DNA of 64,000 nucleotides from Aspidapion aeneum (GCA_963576565.1 OY755038.1:178969452-179033451); one strand, 5' to 3'. Positions 10,305 to 21,055 are shown, counted from the first letter of the stretch. Program-made: numbers and translations. The notes: a model not told the origin generated them from the sequence alone.

Positions 10305-10600
10305 ACATTCAAACCACTATATATATGAAACCTACAACCAAGGGACAGTACCTAAATTTTAAATCTAATGCTTCTGTTGCAACGAAACAAGAAGTTATAA
10401 AAGTTTGTATTTAGGAGCAGCAAATATTTGTACGTAGTACTAATAAAGAATTAACCACAAAATTTTACAACATTAAAAAGAAGTTACAACAGAATGGTTA
10501 TCCCGAGACATTTTTAAACTCAACGGCTTTAAAATTTAAAAACAAGAAATTTAATAAAGTAATTTGTAATGATAAAAAAATTAAGTTTGAAGGAAGTTCA
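10305..10600 (+). pseudogene. Penelope-like element remnant (copy 2), region after the insertion
   Basis: Resumes the RT C-terminal region, with a decayed VYRKPT-equivalent, then QEVIKVCI, TKFYNIKKKLQQNGYPETFLN and FKNKKFNKVI wording. This corresponds to the post-RT linker of PLEs, where 'L..NGYP...' is typical. The endonuclease is not recognised. The sequence runs directly into the inverted leader of the 322-bp array, which I interpret as this element's terminal repeat. Confidence 0.7.
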
Positions 10601-10677
10601 CGAGGTATAAGGTCTTAACAAAAAAGTTTCACGGGCAAGACCTCAGAGGTAAAGGTAGCTACGGGGACGCGTTTCTG
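10585..10677 (-). repeat. Inverted partial unit heading the 322-bp array
   Basis: The stretch is the reverse complement of the unit's 3' part, from 'cagaaacgcgtccccgtag' to 'acttccttcaaatt'. The array is therefore preceded by a head-to-head partial copy. Penelope-type terminal repeats are known to occur with such inverted partial copies. Confidence 0.85.
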
Positions 10678-10831
10678 TCTTCGTCGCGACGTCAAAATTA
10701 GCCTCAAAACCGAGGCAACCCTGACCGAAGCTGCAAATTGACAGTTGGTCTCTCCTCAGTAAACGCCATATTTCATATTTCTTTTTCAGTTACCCACATC
10801 ATCATTTCATCTCCTTCCATTTTATGGTTAT

Positions 10832-10879
10832 GCTTGGGCTGAATGAAGCCTAATGAGGCAGAAACGCGTCCCCGTATCT
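10832..10879 (+). ncRNA. Hammerhead-like motif, array unit 1
   Basis: Layout: stem I gcttggg with cccgta(t)c, core ctgaatga, stem II gcc/ggc with loop taatga, GAAAC, palindromic acgcgt, cleavable GTC. Compared with CUGANGA the core has one extra A. Stem I is weaker than in units 2-5 because of 'gctt' and 'tatc' changes. Confidence 0.6.
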
Positions 10880-11153
10880 ACCTTTACCTCTGAGGTCTTG
10901 CCCGTGAAACTTTTTTGTTAAGACTTTATACCTCGTGAACTTCCTTCAAATTTAAAAAATCCAGGGCTCAGGCTGTTTTCTAAGAGCAGATTATATCTGT
11001 CTCCGTCGCGACGTCAAAATTAGCCTCAAAACCGAGGCAACCCTGACCGAAGCTGCAAATTGACAGTTGGTCTCTCCTCAGTAAACACCATATTTCATAT
11101 TTCTTTTTCAGTTACCCACATCATCATTTCATCTCCTTCCATTTTATGGTTAT

Positions 11154-11200
11154 GCTCGGGCTGAATGAAGCCTAATAAGGCAGAAACGCGTCCCCGTAGC
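11154..11200 (+). ncRNA. Hammerhead-like motif, array unit 2
   Basis: Stem I gctcggg pairs with cccgtagc apart from one bulged T. Core ctgaatga, GAAAC, acgcgt and GTC are all present. The stem II loop is changed to taataa, which leaves the gcc/ggc pairs untouched. Confidence 0.65.
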
Positions 11201-11475
11201 TACCTTTACCTCTGAGGTCTTGCCCGTGAAACTTTTTTGTTAAGACTTTATACCTCGTGAACTTCCTTCAAATTTAAAAAATCCAGGGCTCAGGCTGTTT
11301 TCTGGGAGCAGATTATATCCGTCTCCGTCGCGACGTCAAAATTAGCCTCAAAACCGAGGCAACCCTGACCGAAGCTGCAAATTGACAGTTGGTCTCTCCT
11401 CAGTAAACACCATATTTCATATTTCTTTTTCAGTTACCCACATCACCATTTCATCTCCTTCCATTTTATGGTTAT

Positions 11476-11522
11476 GCTCGGGCTGAATGAAGCCTAATGA
11501 GGCAGAAACGCGTCCTCGTAGC
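11476..11522 (+). ncRNA. Hammerhead-like motif, array unit 3
   Basis: Same fold as unit 2, with loop taatga. The sequence after GTC reads 'ctcgtagc', a change within the stem I 3' strand. Confidence 0.65.
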
Positions 11523-11797
11523 TACCTTTACCTCTGAGGTCTTGCCCGTGAAACTTTTTTGTTAAGACTTTATACCTCGTGAACTTCCTTCAAATTTAAA
11601 AAATCCAGGGCTCAGGCTGTTTTCTGGGAGCAGATTATATCTGTCTCCGTCGTGACGTCAAAATTAGCCTCAAAACCGAGGCAACCCTGACCGAAGCTGC
11701 AAATTGACAGTTGGTCTCTCCTCAGTAAACACCATATTTCATATTTCTTTTTCAGTTACCCACATCATCATTTCATCTCCTTCCATTTTATGGTTAT

Positions 11798-11844
11798 GCT
11801 CGGGCTGAATGAAGCCTAATAAGGCAGAAACGCGTCCCCGTAGC
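11798..11844 (+). ncRNA. Hammerhead-like motif, array unit 4
   Basis: Stem I gctcggg/cccgtagc, core ctgaatga, stem II gcc/ggc with loop taataa, GAAAC, acgcgt and GTC. Confidence 0.65.
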
Positions 11845-12119
11845 TACTTTTACCTCTGAGGTCTTGCCCGTGAAACTTTTTTGTTAAGACTTTATACCTC
11901 GTGAACTTCCTTCAAATTTAAAAAATCCAGGGCTCAGGCTGTTTTCTGGGAGCAGATTATATCTGTCTCCGTCGCGACGTCAAAATTAGCCTCAAAACCG
12001 AGGCAACCCTGACCGAAGCTGCATATTGACAGTTGGTCTCTCCTCAGTAAACACCATATTTCATATTTCTTTTTCAGTTACCCACATCATCATTTCATCT
12101 CCTTCCATTTTATGGTTAT

Positions 12120-12166
12120 GCTCGGGCTGAATGAAGCCTAATGAGGCAGAAACGCGTCCCCGTAGC
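12120..12166 (+). ncRNA. Hammerhead-like motif, array unit 5
   Basis: Same as unit 4 but with loop taatga. This is the last full motif before the array ends. Confidence 0.65.
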
Positions 12167-12212
12167 TACCTTTACCTCTGAGGTCTTGCCCGTGAACCTT
12201 TTTTGTTAAAAA

Positions 12213-13366
12213 AATTAAGCCTTGTTCATTTTTTTAAAAAAATACACTGATTTTAAAAATTGAAAAATTATGTAAAATTTCAAAAGAAACTAAGTGGCAG
12301 TACTTTTAATCAGGAAAAGGTGGGAAGTAGACAAATATTTTTGAGCTCTTCTTTTGACCTGTAATCGATTTGTCAAAAAAATCAAATCAACATCTTTTTC
12401 AAACTAAATTTATTTTACTAAAATTAAACAACGTTCGAAACATTGGCGGTTCTACGAGGGAGGGGTAAATGAGGGTAATTACCCCTCCCCAGAACCTGAA
12501 AACATATATAAAGTTTAAAGGCGGATACCTACTACAGGGAAGTTATTGGCTGAAAAAAATTATATTTTCGTTGACTTGCTTCATCAGAAAAGCACTCCAG
12601 GAAGAAATCACCTGTGGAAAAAAGTGCAAACGGAAAAAAAAAGCATAGAGGAAAAACTTAATACTCAATAATAACTCCGGAAAATAAAAGACAAGAAAGT
12701 AGTCTCCACATCTCGATGCACCGAATCCAAATACAGGGTTTATTTTGCCCGTACAACCTCAAAAATTTCGAACAAATTGCAAAAACTTGATCAAAATATT
12801 GAAATCTTACACGGTGAAGTTGCGAAAAAGGTACCTTTTCAAAGCCATCAAATCAATCTACTTCGGAGGCTTCTTTATAAAGCAACGTTGACATCATTAA
12901 AAAAATTTCTATAAAAATCTGACAGAAGATGAGTGTCAGGATCGAAGAAGGTGAAGCCGTCGGACAATGTGAATAGTGAAATGTTCTAAATCGACATAGT
13001 CGTAGTAACTTCTTTGCAGCCAGGAAGAATTTCAAATAGGTTAGATTTGAGGTATATAGAAAATTTTATTGCTGATTCTAGTAGCCCAAAAGCTCTACTT
13101 AAAGGATCCATTTGCTGGTATGCTGGCACTGTTGAACATTTTGAAGTATTCAAGATGGCGTTCTAGTAGAGATAAAAAAATAAAAAAATAAATCATTTCT
13201 GTAAACATAAAACCAAGGCGGGATCAATAGCCCGTAGGATACCATTAAACGTAATTAAAGCCACCATCCCTTTTCCTTCAGGAATATTACCAAAATAGCG
13301 CCGCCATCTTGGATTTTTGATCAATTTTCTTCCTTTTACTTAAAAAGTACCTCTTTTTTAAAAATA
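12213..13366. other. Unassigned; possible decayed coding relic at 12560-13170
   Basis: No repeat partner was found apart from a 'gaggggtaaatgagggtaatt' phrase at 12463-12490 that recalls the DR2 family. Between about 12560 and 13170 codon-like wording with many stops appears on the plus strand (for example KGSICWYAGTVEHFEVFKM near 13106-13165). I cannot assign it to a family. It may be a very old transposon gene. Confidence 0.3.
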
Positions 13367-13551
13367 CAGTCAAACCTCTCTAACTCGAACCTCTATAACT
13401 CGAACCCCTCTATAACTCAAACCTTTTAAGTGGTCCCTGCACTTTTTACATGTATTTTAACCTATGTAACTCGAGTTTCTATAACTCGAACTCTCCATAA
13501 CTCGAACTGTTTTGGTTGTCCCTTCAGGTTCGAGTTATAGAGGTTCGACTG
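13367..13551. mobile_element. 185-bp MITE with Tc1/mariner (pogo-like) ends
   Basis: Begins cagtcaaacctctctaac and ends with the inverted equivalent gttatagaggttcgactg, flanked by TA on both sides (13365-13366 and 13552-13553). 'aactcgaac' subrepeats fill the inside. TA target duplication and CAGTCGAACCTC-type ends are typical of pogo/Tigger-related MITEs in animals. Confidence 0.85.
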
Positions 13552-13848
13552 TATATATAAAGGAGGACTGAATGCGCATTAAAAAACCTCTCAAACGAGA
13601 TGCCTTCGAGCTAACAATGTGCTACACTTACAGAGCTATATAACCTTCGGTATGCCCGATATGCTAATATATTGCACATAAAAAAAAAATAAATAGACCA
13701 GATATTTTAATTTTAACCCATTTTTAATAAAATGAAGCCTTAATAATACTTCACTGGCGTCGGTAAAGTTGGAAAGTTTAAAAAAATCACATTGTTTATT
13801 GCATGTTTGATGCAATTTTCTTAAAAACTAAGCATTTTGAGACGGTCT

Positions 13849-16800
13849 AGGACAACTGGGCGCCGCCATTTGGGCGCCGCCAACTGAACGCCAGGCCAAC
13901 TCGGCGCCAGAATAAAAAAAAAATTCATAAAATATGCAGATGAAAAGCAAAATAAAAAATATTTATACAAAAACATCTTTAAAAAATCCTTTACGCAATT
14001 TTTTTGAATTTTTGTTAAGTAAAGTTAAATCGATTGTTGAAATTTGGTAGGTGCAGTGTTTGGTAACCTGGATCCAAAATGGCGGATTTCTTTATTTTTA
14101 CCGAACCGAGGTCACTTAAAACGGTTTTATCCTCAAACTTAAAAAAATCAAAATGGCGAATCCAAAATTGCGGATTATCTTATTTACTAACCGATTTGTC
14201 TCAAACTTAAAATATTACATTGTTTAAGGTCATTTAAGATAATTCTTTACGCAAACTTAAAAAAAATGAAAATGGCCGATCCATAATGGCGGATTTTCTT
14301 ATTTACTGACCGATTTGTCTCAAAGTGAAGGTCATTTAACACAATTTTTAACTCAACCTTAAAAAATCAAAATGGCGGACTTTCTTATTTATGAACCGAA
14401 GCGGCAGGGCAGTGCCGTGGTATTGTCGTCGGCTTCACATGCAGAAGGTACCAGGCAAAAAAAAATCTGTCGCCCTGTCGCCGAGTTCCTTTTCAGCGTT
14501 CAACAGCCGTCATCGAATTAGCATGCGATGCGATGCAAGCAAAAAATATAAGTCGACATTGAACATCGAGAATATACGCAGGTGTAGTCTAGGAGCCGAC
14601 ACGCAGCCAGCCGAGGAACCAGGGATAATTACCCAGGAGCCTGCTATAAGTGCTATATAGTCGGAACCAGGACGGCGCCAGCATAAATCTCCTACAGTAG
14701 TCAACTCACGACGACCACGACTGTTGCGCTGAAAAGGAAAGAAGTCTATCGTCTATAACCAAGTTCTGCTGAGACGATAGCCATGTTAGATAGATGCAAG
14801 TCTAACATGTAGCAGGACCACCTTTCGGAAGGGGTCTAAAAGCGTGGGTCTACTGTGTATACTTGCTACGCAGTATAAAGATCCCTGCCCTCGACAAAGA
14901 GGTGTCAGGCAAAATTAAGTCCTTTTAGAGAAAGAAAAACTTGTATCCTAAGGAGCACATGCATCAGTTTGATATATGATGTACCCACAAATTGGGGTTT
15001 GCGAAAAGGGCGCGCCGTTTGCCTAGTCGCTAGACCAAAAATGGTCTCCCCACTACTACTACTACTACTATTTATGAACCGATGTGTATCAAATATAGAA
15101 ATGGGTGGTGTTTCAAGTCGCTGATTATAATTTATGACGTAAACTTATAAAAAATTAAAAATGGCAAATCCAAAATGGCGGATTTTTTATTTACCAACCA
15201 ATTTGTCTCAAATTTGAAATATTACATTGCCTAAGGCCATTTAACAAAATTTTTTCCTCAAACTTAAAAATATCATAATGGCCGATCTAAAATGGCGGAC
15301 TTTCCTATTTACTAGTCGACTTGTCTCAAACTTGAAAGATTGCAGTGCTTAAGGTTACTTAATACAATGTTTAACTAAAACTTCAAAAAAAGTGGCATTT
15401 TAATTAGGAATCGATTTTTATTAAATTTAGAACGTTGTCGTCGCGGAACATGATTTTTGACTCATTTTAAAAGATTGTTAAATTAAAAATATTCACTAAA
15501 ACTATGCCTTTTTGGCCAAGTTCTACTTTTTTCTCTGCTAAGTAATAGTTATTCTTAGTTGGAATGTTTTATTTTTTCTTGATTGATTATTCTAAGTTTA
15601 AGTAAAAAATTGTTTTAAGTGACCTTACACTGTAAGCTTTCAAGTATGAGACAAATCGGTTAATCAATGAGAAAGTTGGTTTTTTGAGTTCGCCATTTTA
15701 AATTTTTTAAAAGCTTAAACGATTTATAAATGGAAGTGTGTTTTAAGTTTGAGAACAAAATTATACTAAATGACCTTAAGCATTGTAATATTTCAAGTTT
15801 GAGACAAATCGGTTAGTAAATAAGAAAGTCCGCCATTTTGGATTCGCTATTTACATTTTTTTATAAGTTTAAGTCAAAATCATAATCAGCGACTTAAAAC
15901 ACCGCCAATTTCTATATTTAATACACATCGGTTCATAAATAAGAAAGTCCGCCATTTTGGATATGACATTTTGATTTTTTTAAGTTTAGGTAAAAAATTT
16001 TGTTAAATGACCTTAAGCAATGTAATATTTCAAGTTTGAGACGAATCGGCTAGTAAATAAGAAATTTCGCCATTTTGGATCGGCCATTTTGAATTTTATG
16101 TTTGAGGAAAAAAGTTTGTTAAATGACCTTAAGCAATGTAATATTTCAAGGTTGAGACAAATCGGTTAGTAAATAAGAAAATCCGCCATTTTAGATCGGG
16201 CATTTTGATTTTTTTTTAAGTTTGAGTTAAAAATTGTGTCAAAAATTAAAATCAGTGACTTGAAACACCGCCAATTTCTATATTCGATACAAATCGGTTT
16301 ATAAATAAGAAAGTTCGCCATTTTCTATCGGCCATTTTGATTTTTTTAAGTCTGAGTAAAAAATTGTGTTAAATTACCTTAAGCAATGTAATATTTTAAG
16401 TTTGGGACAAATCGGTTACTAAATAAGAAAATTCGCCATTTTGAATCGGCCATTTTGGATCGGCCATTTTGATTTTTTTAAGTTTGAGTAAAAAATTGTG
16501 TTAAATAACCTTAAAGAATGTGATATTTCAATTTGAGACAAATCTATTAGTAAATAAGAAAGTCCGCCATTTTGGATTCGCCATTTTGAATTTTTTATGT
16601 TTGAGGATAAAATTGTTTTAAGTGATCTCAGGCACTGCAAACTTTCAAATTTCAGACAAATCGGTTTAAAAATGAAGAAATCCGCCATTTTGGATCCGCC
16701 ATTGTTGTCATAAAAAACGAAAACTGTAGTTAGCAGGTTACCAAACACTACACCTACCAAATTTCAACACTCGACTTAATTGATTTAACTTTACTTAACA

Positions 16801-17018
16801 AAACCAAATTTCAAAAAAATTGCGTAAAGGATTTTTTAAAGATGTTTCTGTATATATATTTTTTTATTTTGTTTTTCATCTGCACATTTTATCAAAAAAA
16901 TTTTTTTAGTCCGGCGCCGAGTTGGCCCAACGCCCAGTTGGCGGCGCCGAGTTGGCCCGAAGGCCCAGTTAGCCCGGCGCCCAGTTGGCGGGGCCAAGTT
17001 GGCGGCGTCCAGTTGTCC
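13849..17018. mobile_element. 3.2-kb foldback element with GC-rich ends and 'aaaatggcgg' subrepeats
   Basis: The outer ends are inverted: 'ggacaactgggcgccgcc' at 13850 against 'ggcggcgtccagttgtcc' at 17018. Just inside, 13975-14090 mirrors 16700-16850 ('cctttacgcaat', 'taggtgcagtgtttggtaac'). The interior is a run of ~110-150-bp subrepeats with 'gaccgatttgtctcaaa' and 'aaaatggcgga'. They are in plus sense at 14090-14395 and 15083-15370 and in minus sense at 15600-16760, where the phrase reads 'tccgccattttgga'. Long, internally repetitive inverted arms with a small unique centre define a foldback-type element. No transposase is present. A retroposon sits inside the left arm (14400-15068). Confidence 0.85.
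14400..15068 (+). mobile_element. 0.67-kb retroposon with (ACT)n tail and 14-bp target duplication
   Basis: The flanks 14386-14399 and 15069-15082 both read tatttatgaaccga, so the insertion generated a 14-bp duplication. The insert ends in an (act)n tract (15053-15068), as SINEs and 5'-truncated LINEs do. It is GC-richer than the host repeat. I see no convincing pol III A and B boxes, no tRNA-like head and no RT motif. It could be a SINE of unknown head type or the 3' tail of a LINE whose coding part is lost. Short open frames on both strands (14391-14660 and 14704-14510) look incidental. Confidence 0.8.
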
Positions 17019-18076
17019 CATTTCCTTTTAAGAAGACATATGTGCAAGGCTTTATTAAGGGGATAATATTTTCTTTTTAACGATGCGTAACTTGTTGCTT
17101 ATAACTATACCACTAAAGGCCAAGTGGCATCCAAAGTATGGATGATTTATAGATTTGTCTATTAAATTTAGTTTCTGTACAATTTCCTTAAAAAAAAGCA
17201 CCTTAGAAAAAAAAAGTTTTTTACACTTTACTTAGACTTAAGATTACGACTTACAATTCAGTTGCGTCCCTTAACTGAGATAATTTTTAAAAATCACAAA
17301 AAAATGCCTGTATGTTTTTTAATATTTTTTACTAAAAATAAAGTAAAAATATTTTTGATACTTGCAGACTATTTTTGGCAGATTTCGAAAAATCTAAGCT
17401 ATTTGGAAAAACATTTGTAATAACACTTTTTTAAGAAAACAAAATTGCCTTTTCGACAATGTATCGTTTAGTGCGTTTAAGTTAGTTTTGGTAAGTGATG
17501 TCCATAAATTGGGGTTCTAGACAATAAATTTTTCTTTTCAACGATGCGTGAGAGGCTTGGGTCAAAATTATTTTAACATTTCAATGCCGTTCGTAAACGA
17601 AAATACCTTTTAAAATAACAAAAAAATATTTTTAATTTAGGTTTTACTAAATTATTTAAAAAAACCAATCTCTGCATGATAAATGTATAAATTATGTTTT
17701 TTTAGAGAACAAAATTTCCCTTAATAGTGTGTAACCCGAGAAGTGCTCTTCTCGGGTCTTCTCGGGTGTAACCTAGTGGGTTTTAGTGAACCCCTAACGT
17801 TAAAGTGACTATAAATGGGGGTAATTTACCGAAATCGTCAAAAATCTAATTTAGTTCTAAGTATCTAAATAATTTTTTTACAAATTAAGGCCTTTTGTAA
17901 AAAAATGGGTTCTTTCACGTTATAGACAATTAAATGTTCAGTGGCGTCTGCGTCCTTAAAAGAAATGCATTTTCGTATTTTTTTAAGACAACAACTTGAA
18001 TTGGCGTCGTTGAAAATTTTACAGAAAATCGACAGAAAAGTTTATTCTCTAAAATAAAGTATAATACATAGACATT
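17019..18076. other. Unassigned; contains one small hairpin
   Basis: AT-rich with no gene. At 17728-17751 'acccgagaa' and 'ttctcgggt' form a 9-bp stem, repeated in part just after. A phrase about (t)cgacgcatcg recurring at 17080 and 17540 ('aacgatgcgt') hints at an old duplication. Confidence 0.4.
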
Positions 18077-18158
18077 AGGGACTTATTGAGCCTGCATTTT
18101 TGCCTGATTTTATTATGGTAAATCCTCATTTGTCGTATAATCCACACGGATTCTCCGC

Positions 18159-18300
18159 GGTTTTTAGTAAGGGAACCTAAATAAAATACGGTCGTGTGTT
18201 TTTATTAATGAAAAATCTTTATTTGGCCTTTTGGCATGTGTGTTTTGGCAGTTTTTATTAAGGGAACTATAATAAAATACGGTTGTCTTTTATTTAGGTC
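18159..18300 (+). repeat. Subterminal direct repeat, ~95 bp apart
   Basis: 'tttttagtaagggaacctaa' and 'tttttattaagggaactata', each followed by 'ataaaatacggt', occur about 95 bp apart near the left end of the Harbinger-like element. Subterminal repeats often bind transposase; that role is inferred only. Confidence 0.6.
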
Positions 18301-19140
18301 AGTTTACTGTATTTACCTTATTTCCCTTATCCGCCTTATTTTGACTTGTCAAGTTAAGTCAAAGTTACGCGCGATACACATAACAACCAAGTGTGTTTTT
18401 TTGTAATTTTTCTAATTTTTCTTTGAACAAAATGGATAAACCGGATAAAATGAAATGAATTAATTTTACTGTGATAGTTTGTGAGGAAGACTTTCTACCA
18501 AAATTCGGATGGTTGGGAGACGTCGTAAAAAATACGCAAATGAGTACGGGAAAATTTTCATTCCTCAGATGTATAAGGCAACATTTGGTATTGCTAATTG
18601 AGACTTTTAAAAGAAAGAAGATGTAGAAAAAGTAAGGTAGGTAACAATGCCTTTTTTAATATACGCATAATTTTTTTATTCGATTTCTAAATGATTTTTG
18701 GCTTAGAATAAATATAACACGGTCTGATTTTAGCCTATACTTATAGTTTCTACAAGCTCTGGTTAGGTACAGAAAAACTCTGAATGAAGGTTAAAGGTTT
18801 ATGACATAGGACTATATGAAAATTAGGAAACCTCCAGGAGGGTCTTTTCAAGTCAACGACACCCATCTAAGTTATATTTTTACTTAATTTGCAGATCTGG
18901 AATAGAAACAACTTGTGAAAAAGATGTGCTTCTTAAGATGTGAATTTTTACATCACAAAAATAGTGGTAACACTAGAAAAATTACACAGTTTGGCAAAAT
19001 TGCCCGCGACAAATACCTACAAAACACGGACAAGTTGACCTTGAAAGTTTTGGTAAGTTTTGTTCGGTTGGGTTTGCTTTGGTTTAAAGTTTTTTTGCAC
19101 CACTTTTTTCATAACATAAAATTTAGTAGAAATAACATAT

Positions 19141-19220
19141 CGGAGTTCCATTGTCTTTATTTATTTTGAACACGACGTTTCGGTTAGTAAGTATCTCTAA
19201 CCGTTTTCAAGTGTAAACTG
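19141..19220 (-). ncRNA. Hammerhead-like motif, type 'cggttag', minus strand
   Basis: On the minus strand the fold covers 19214-19170: stem I acac/gtgt, core ttgaaaa, perfect stem II cggttag/ctaaccg, GAAAC and the cleavable GTC. It retains GTC, which the copy at 1370-1414 has lost. The acgt palindrome between GAA and C is the shortest stem III form known for Penelope-type hammerheads. Two core changes (C3 to U and G8 to A) predict inactivity. Homology with 1365-1440 extends beyond the fold, so both come from one element family. Confidence 0.7.
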
Positions 19221-20069
19221 ATAATATTTAGTACTGTAACGTACAAATATTTAATATTTTTAGGCCGGTTTTTTTTAAAACAATTTTAATAGAAACGGGA
19301 CCCAAAGTGCAAAAACAGAATATCTATATACAACGTGACTAAAGTGTCTTTTTATACCTCGACAAATTGTATTCGATAGTCTTGAGCTACAAATTTTTCA
19401 CGGCGCCATATTATAGAAATGTCGAATAAAAAAAGGTCGAACCGTAATTTGGTCGAAAATAAAATAATCCAAAATGGAATAGACAAAAATAATTTAAACG
19501 AAACATAGTTTTTTCGATCCGTAAATTTGTCGAAAATAATTTAGAAAAAGCGTAATTTCGTCGATCCGTAAAATTGTCGAACCGTAAAAGCATGCGAAAA
19601 CCTTTTCACGTGCTGTTTGGCGTGCAAAATACTTTTTCACACCATGTCTTGAAGTCACAATGATTTTATAACGTGTGTAAAACATAATTTTCAGAGGTAG
19701 TTGTAAAAAATAAGTTTTTGTACCAATAAGAAGTCTAAAAAAGTTAATTACCAAACTGAGAACATTTTAGCTGAAAGTAGGTCGATCTTAAGATATTAAC
19801 AAGTTATAGAAAATATTGGTTTTTGATCAAACAGATAGACCTACACATAGACGCGGACAGACACAGCGTTTGCAGGTTTGCCCCGTGAGATATAAAAAAA
19901 CATTTACAACTGTTTGAGAATGAAGTTTTTCACACGCGACAACTTCTGGAAATAGTGTTTTTCACATAGCGTGTGTTTTTCGCACTTGCAGTTGTGAAAA
20001 ATTATATTTTTAATAAAAAAGTTTCTATATTAATATTTTTAGTTCCCTCAAGGACTCGACTCAAGTGAA

Positions 20070-20297
20070 GAGAGCCCACAAAAAAGGTTGTTTGAGGTAT
20101 CTGAGCGAAAAACAAGAAAGATATCAAACAATACAATCCTGAGAATTGGATTTAGAAGAAAGGCGATTGCGTTTAGAAGAAAGAAAGGTTGCACTAGCAG
20201 AAAAAAAGCTGAAATGGAAGAGCAAAAGCTAAAAAAAGAGTGGGAAAAAAGAACCCAAAAGTTTGAACTGGAAAAGGAGATGTTAAGGCAGGAATAA
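20070..20297 (+). pseudogene. Coiled-coil remnant of a Harbinger-associated accessory protein
   Basis: One frame reads LDLEERRLRLEERKVALAEK (about 20146-20205). A second frame continues EEQKLKKEWEKR and FELEKEMLRQ to a stop at 20297, so a single frameshift near 20210 separates two halves of one charged helix. Such E/K/R-rich tails end many Myb/SANT-like DNA-binding proteins carried by PIF/Harbinger elements. The DNA-binding domain itself is not recognisable upstream (18430-19060 has fragmentary frames only). Assignment rests on the tail and the context. Confidence 0.5.
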
Positions 20298-20811
20298 AAA
20301 AAAAGAAAACATAAACAATAATCTAATTTCTCAGCAAAAAATTATTGTTCGTTTACTAGAAATTATATAATTATATATTATTAATATTTTTAAATTTCTC
20401 TTTTTGTCCTATGTAAGTTTTTGGTGAATACTTTTTATGGTTTTTTATTATTAAGTTTTATATATAAATAGTTTTCGTACTTTAGGGATTAAAAGTGCAC
20501 TTTTTATTCCCTCATTTCGCCTAGAGATAAAAAGAGCCACTTTTGTCTCTTGGTATATAATTTACTATTTAGTTAGTAGTCTAAGATAACCACAAAACTG
20601 CCTACCCAAAAATTAAAAACTGTTATTTTGCCATATTTAAACAAATCAATTTTGTTAACTTTTTTCCCAAGAGAAATATAAATATAGTTATATACCAGGA
20701 CATGTCTTTTCTAGTGTTTATTTCTCTCAAACACATCAATTAAGATTTCGTGTTTGCAGAGCTGTTTTCCATGTTTTTCAAAAATCTTAGTTAATTTTAG
20801 AGTGATCAGGT

Positions 20812-21055
20812 AAGGTCATTAAAGTTCAGGTCAGATTAGATCAGGTTTAGTACTAGTTAAATAAGGTTAGAACTAGTTTGGGTCAGGTCAGGCCAGATCA
20901 ATTTTCAGGTATTACTTGTTTTTTAAAATCTAAAAATTGACATGATGATGTGGCCTAAACTTAAACCAGATCCAGTTTTAGCTAGCTTTTTCTAAATCAG
21001 ATTTGACCTAACCTGAACTAAAATAACCTAACCTTATACTCAGATACCTTCTAAC
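20812..21055. repeat. 'aggtcagg' rich imperfect foldback
   Basis: The left side (20812-20905) is rich in 'ggtcag/aggtta' and the right side (20950-21055) in the complementary 'cctaacctgaac'. The two can pair imperfectly. It recalls, but is not, the insect telomere repeat TTAGG. Confidence 0.55.

Larger units (their letters stand above)
10678..12212 (+). repeat. Five tandem 322-bp units (probable PLE terminal-repeat array)
   Basis: The phrase 'cgtcgcgacgtcaaaat' (one unit with cgtcgtgacg) starts at 10682, 11004, 11326, 11648 and 11970, an exact 322-bp period. Units are very similar and the last ends near 12212 inside 'cgtgaaccttttttgtta'. Each unit carries one hammerhead-like fold (separate entries). 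Unit 1 lacks the 'ctctgaggtc' block upstream because it is fused to the inverted partial copy. A related single unit is at 63342-63580. Together with the adjoining RT remnant, this suggests the multimeric terminal repeats described for Penelope-like elements. Confidence 0.9.

Noticed and set aside
10678..12212. CRISPR-like array
   Set aside because: Period of 322 bp with no unique spacers, and the context is a eukaryotic retroelement.
14391..14704. Overlapping open frames on both strands
   Set aside because: Lie in the non-coding retroposon; no family resemblance and both strands open by chance in a GC-richer patch.
19411..19754. Minus-strand open frames in the Harbinger relic
   Set aside because: AT-rich chance frames; no match to transposase blocks.
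20812..21055. Insect telomere repeat (TTAGG)n
   Set aside because: The motif is aggtcag/aggtta with irregular spacing; no true TTAGG run.
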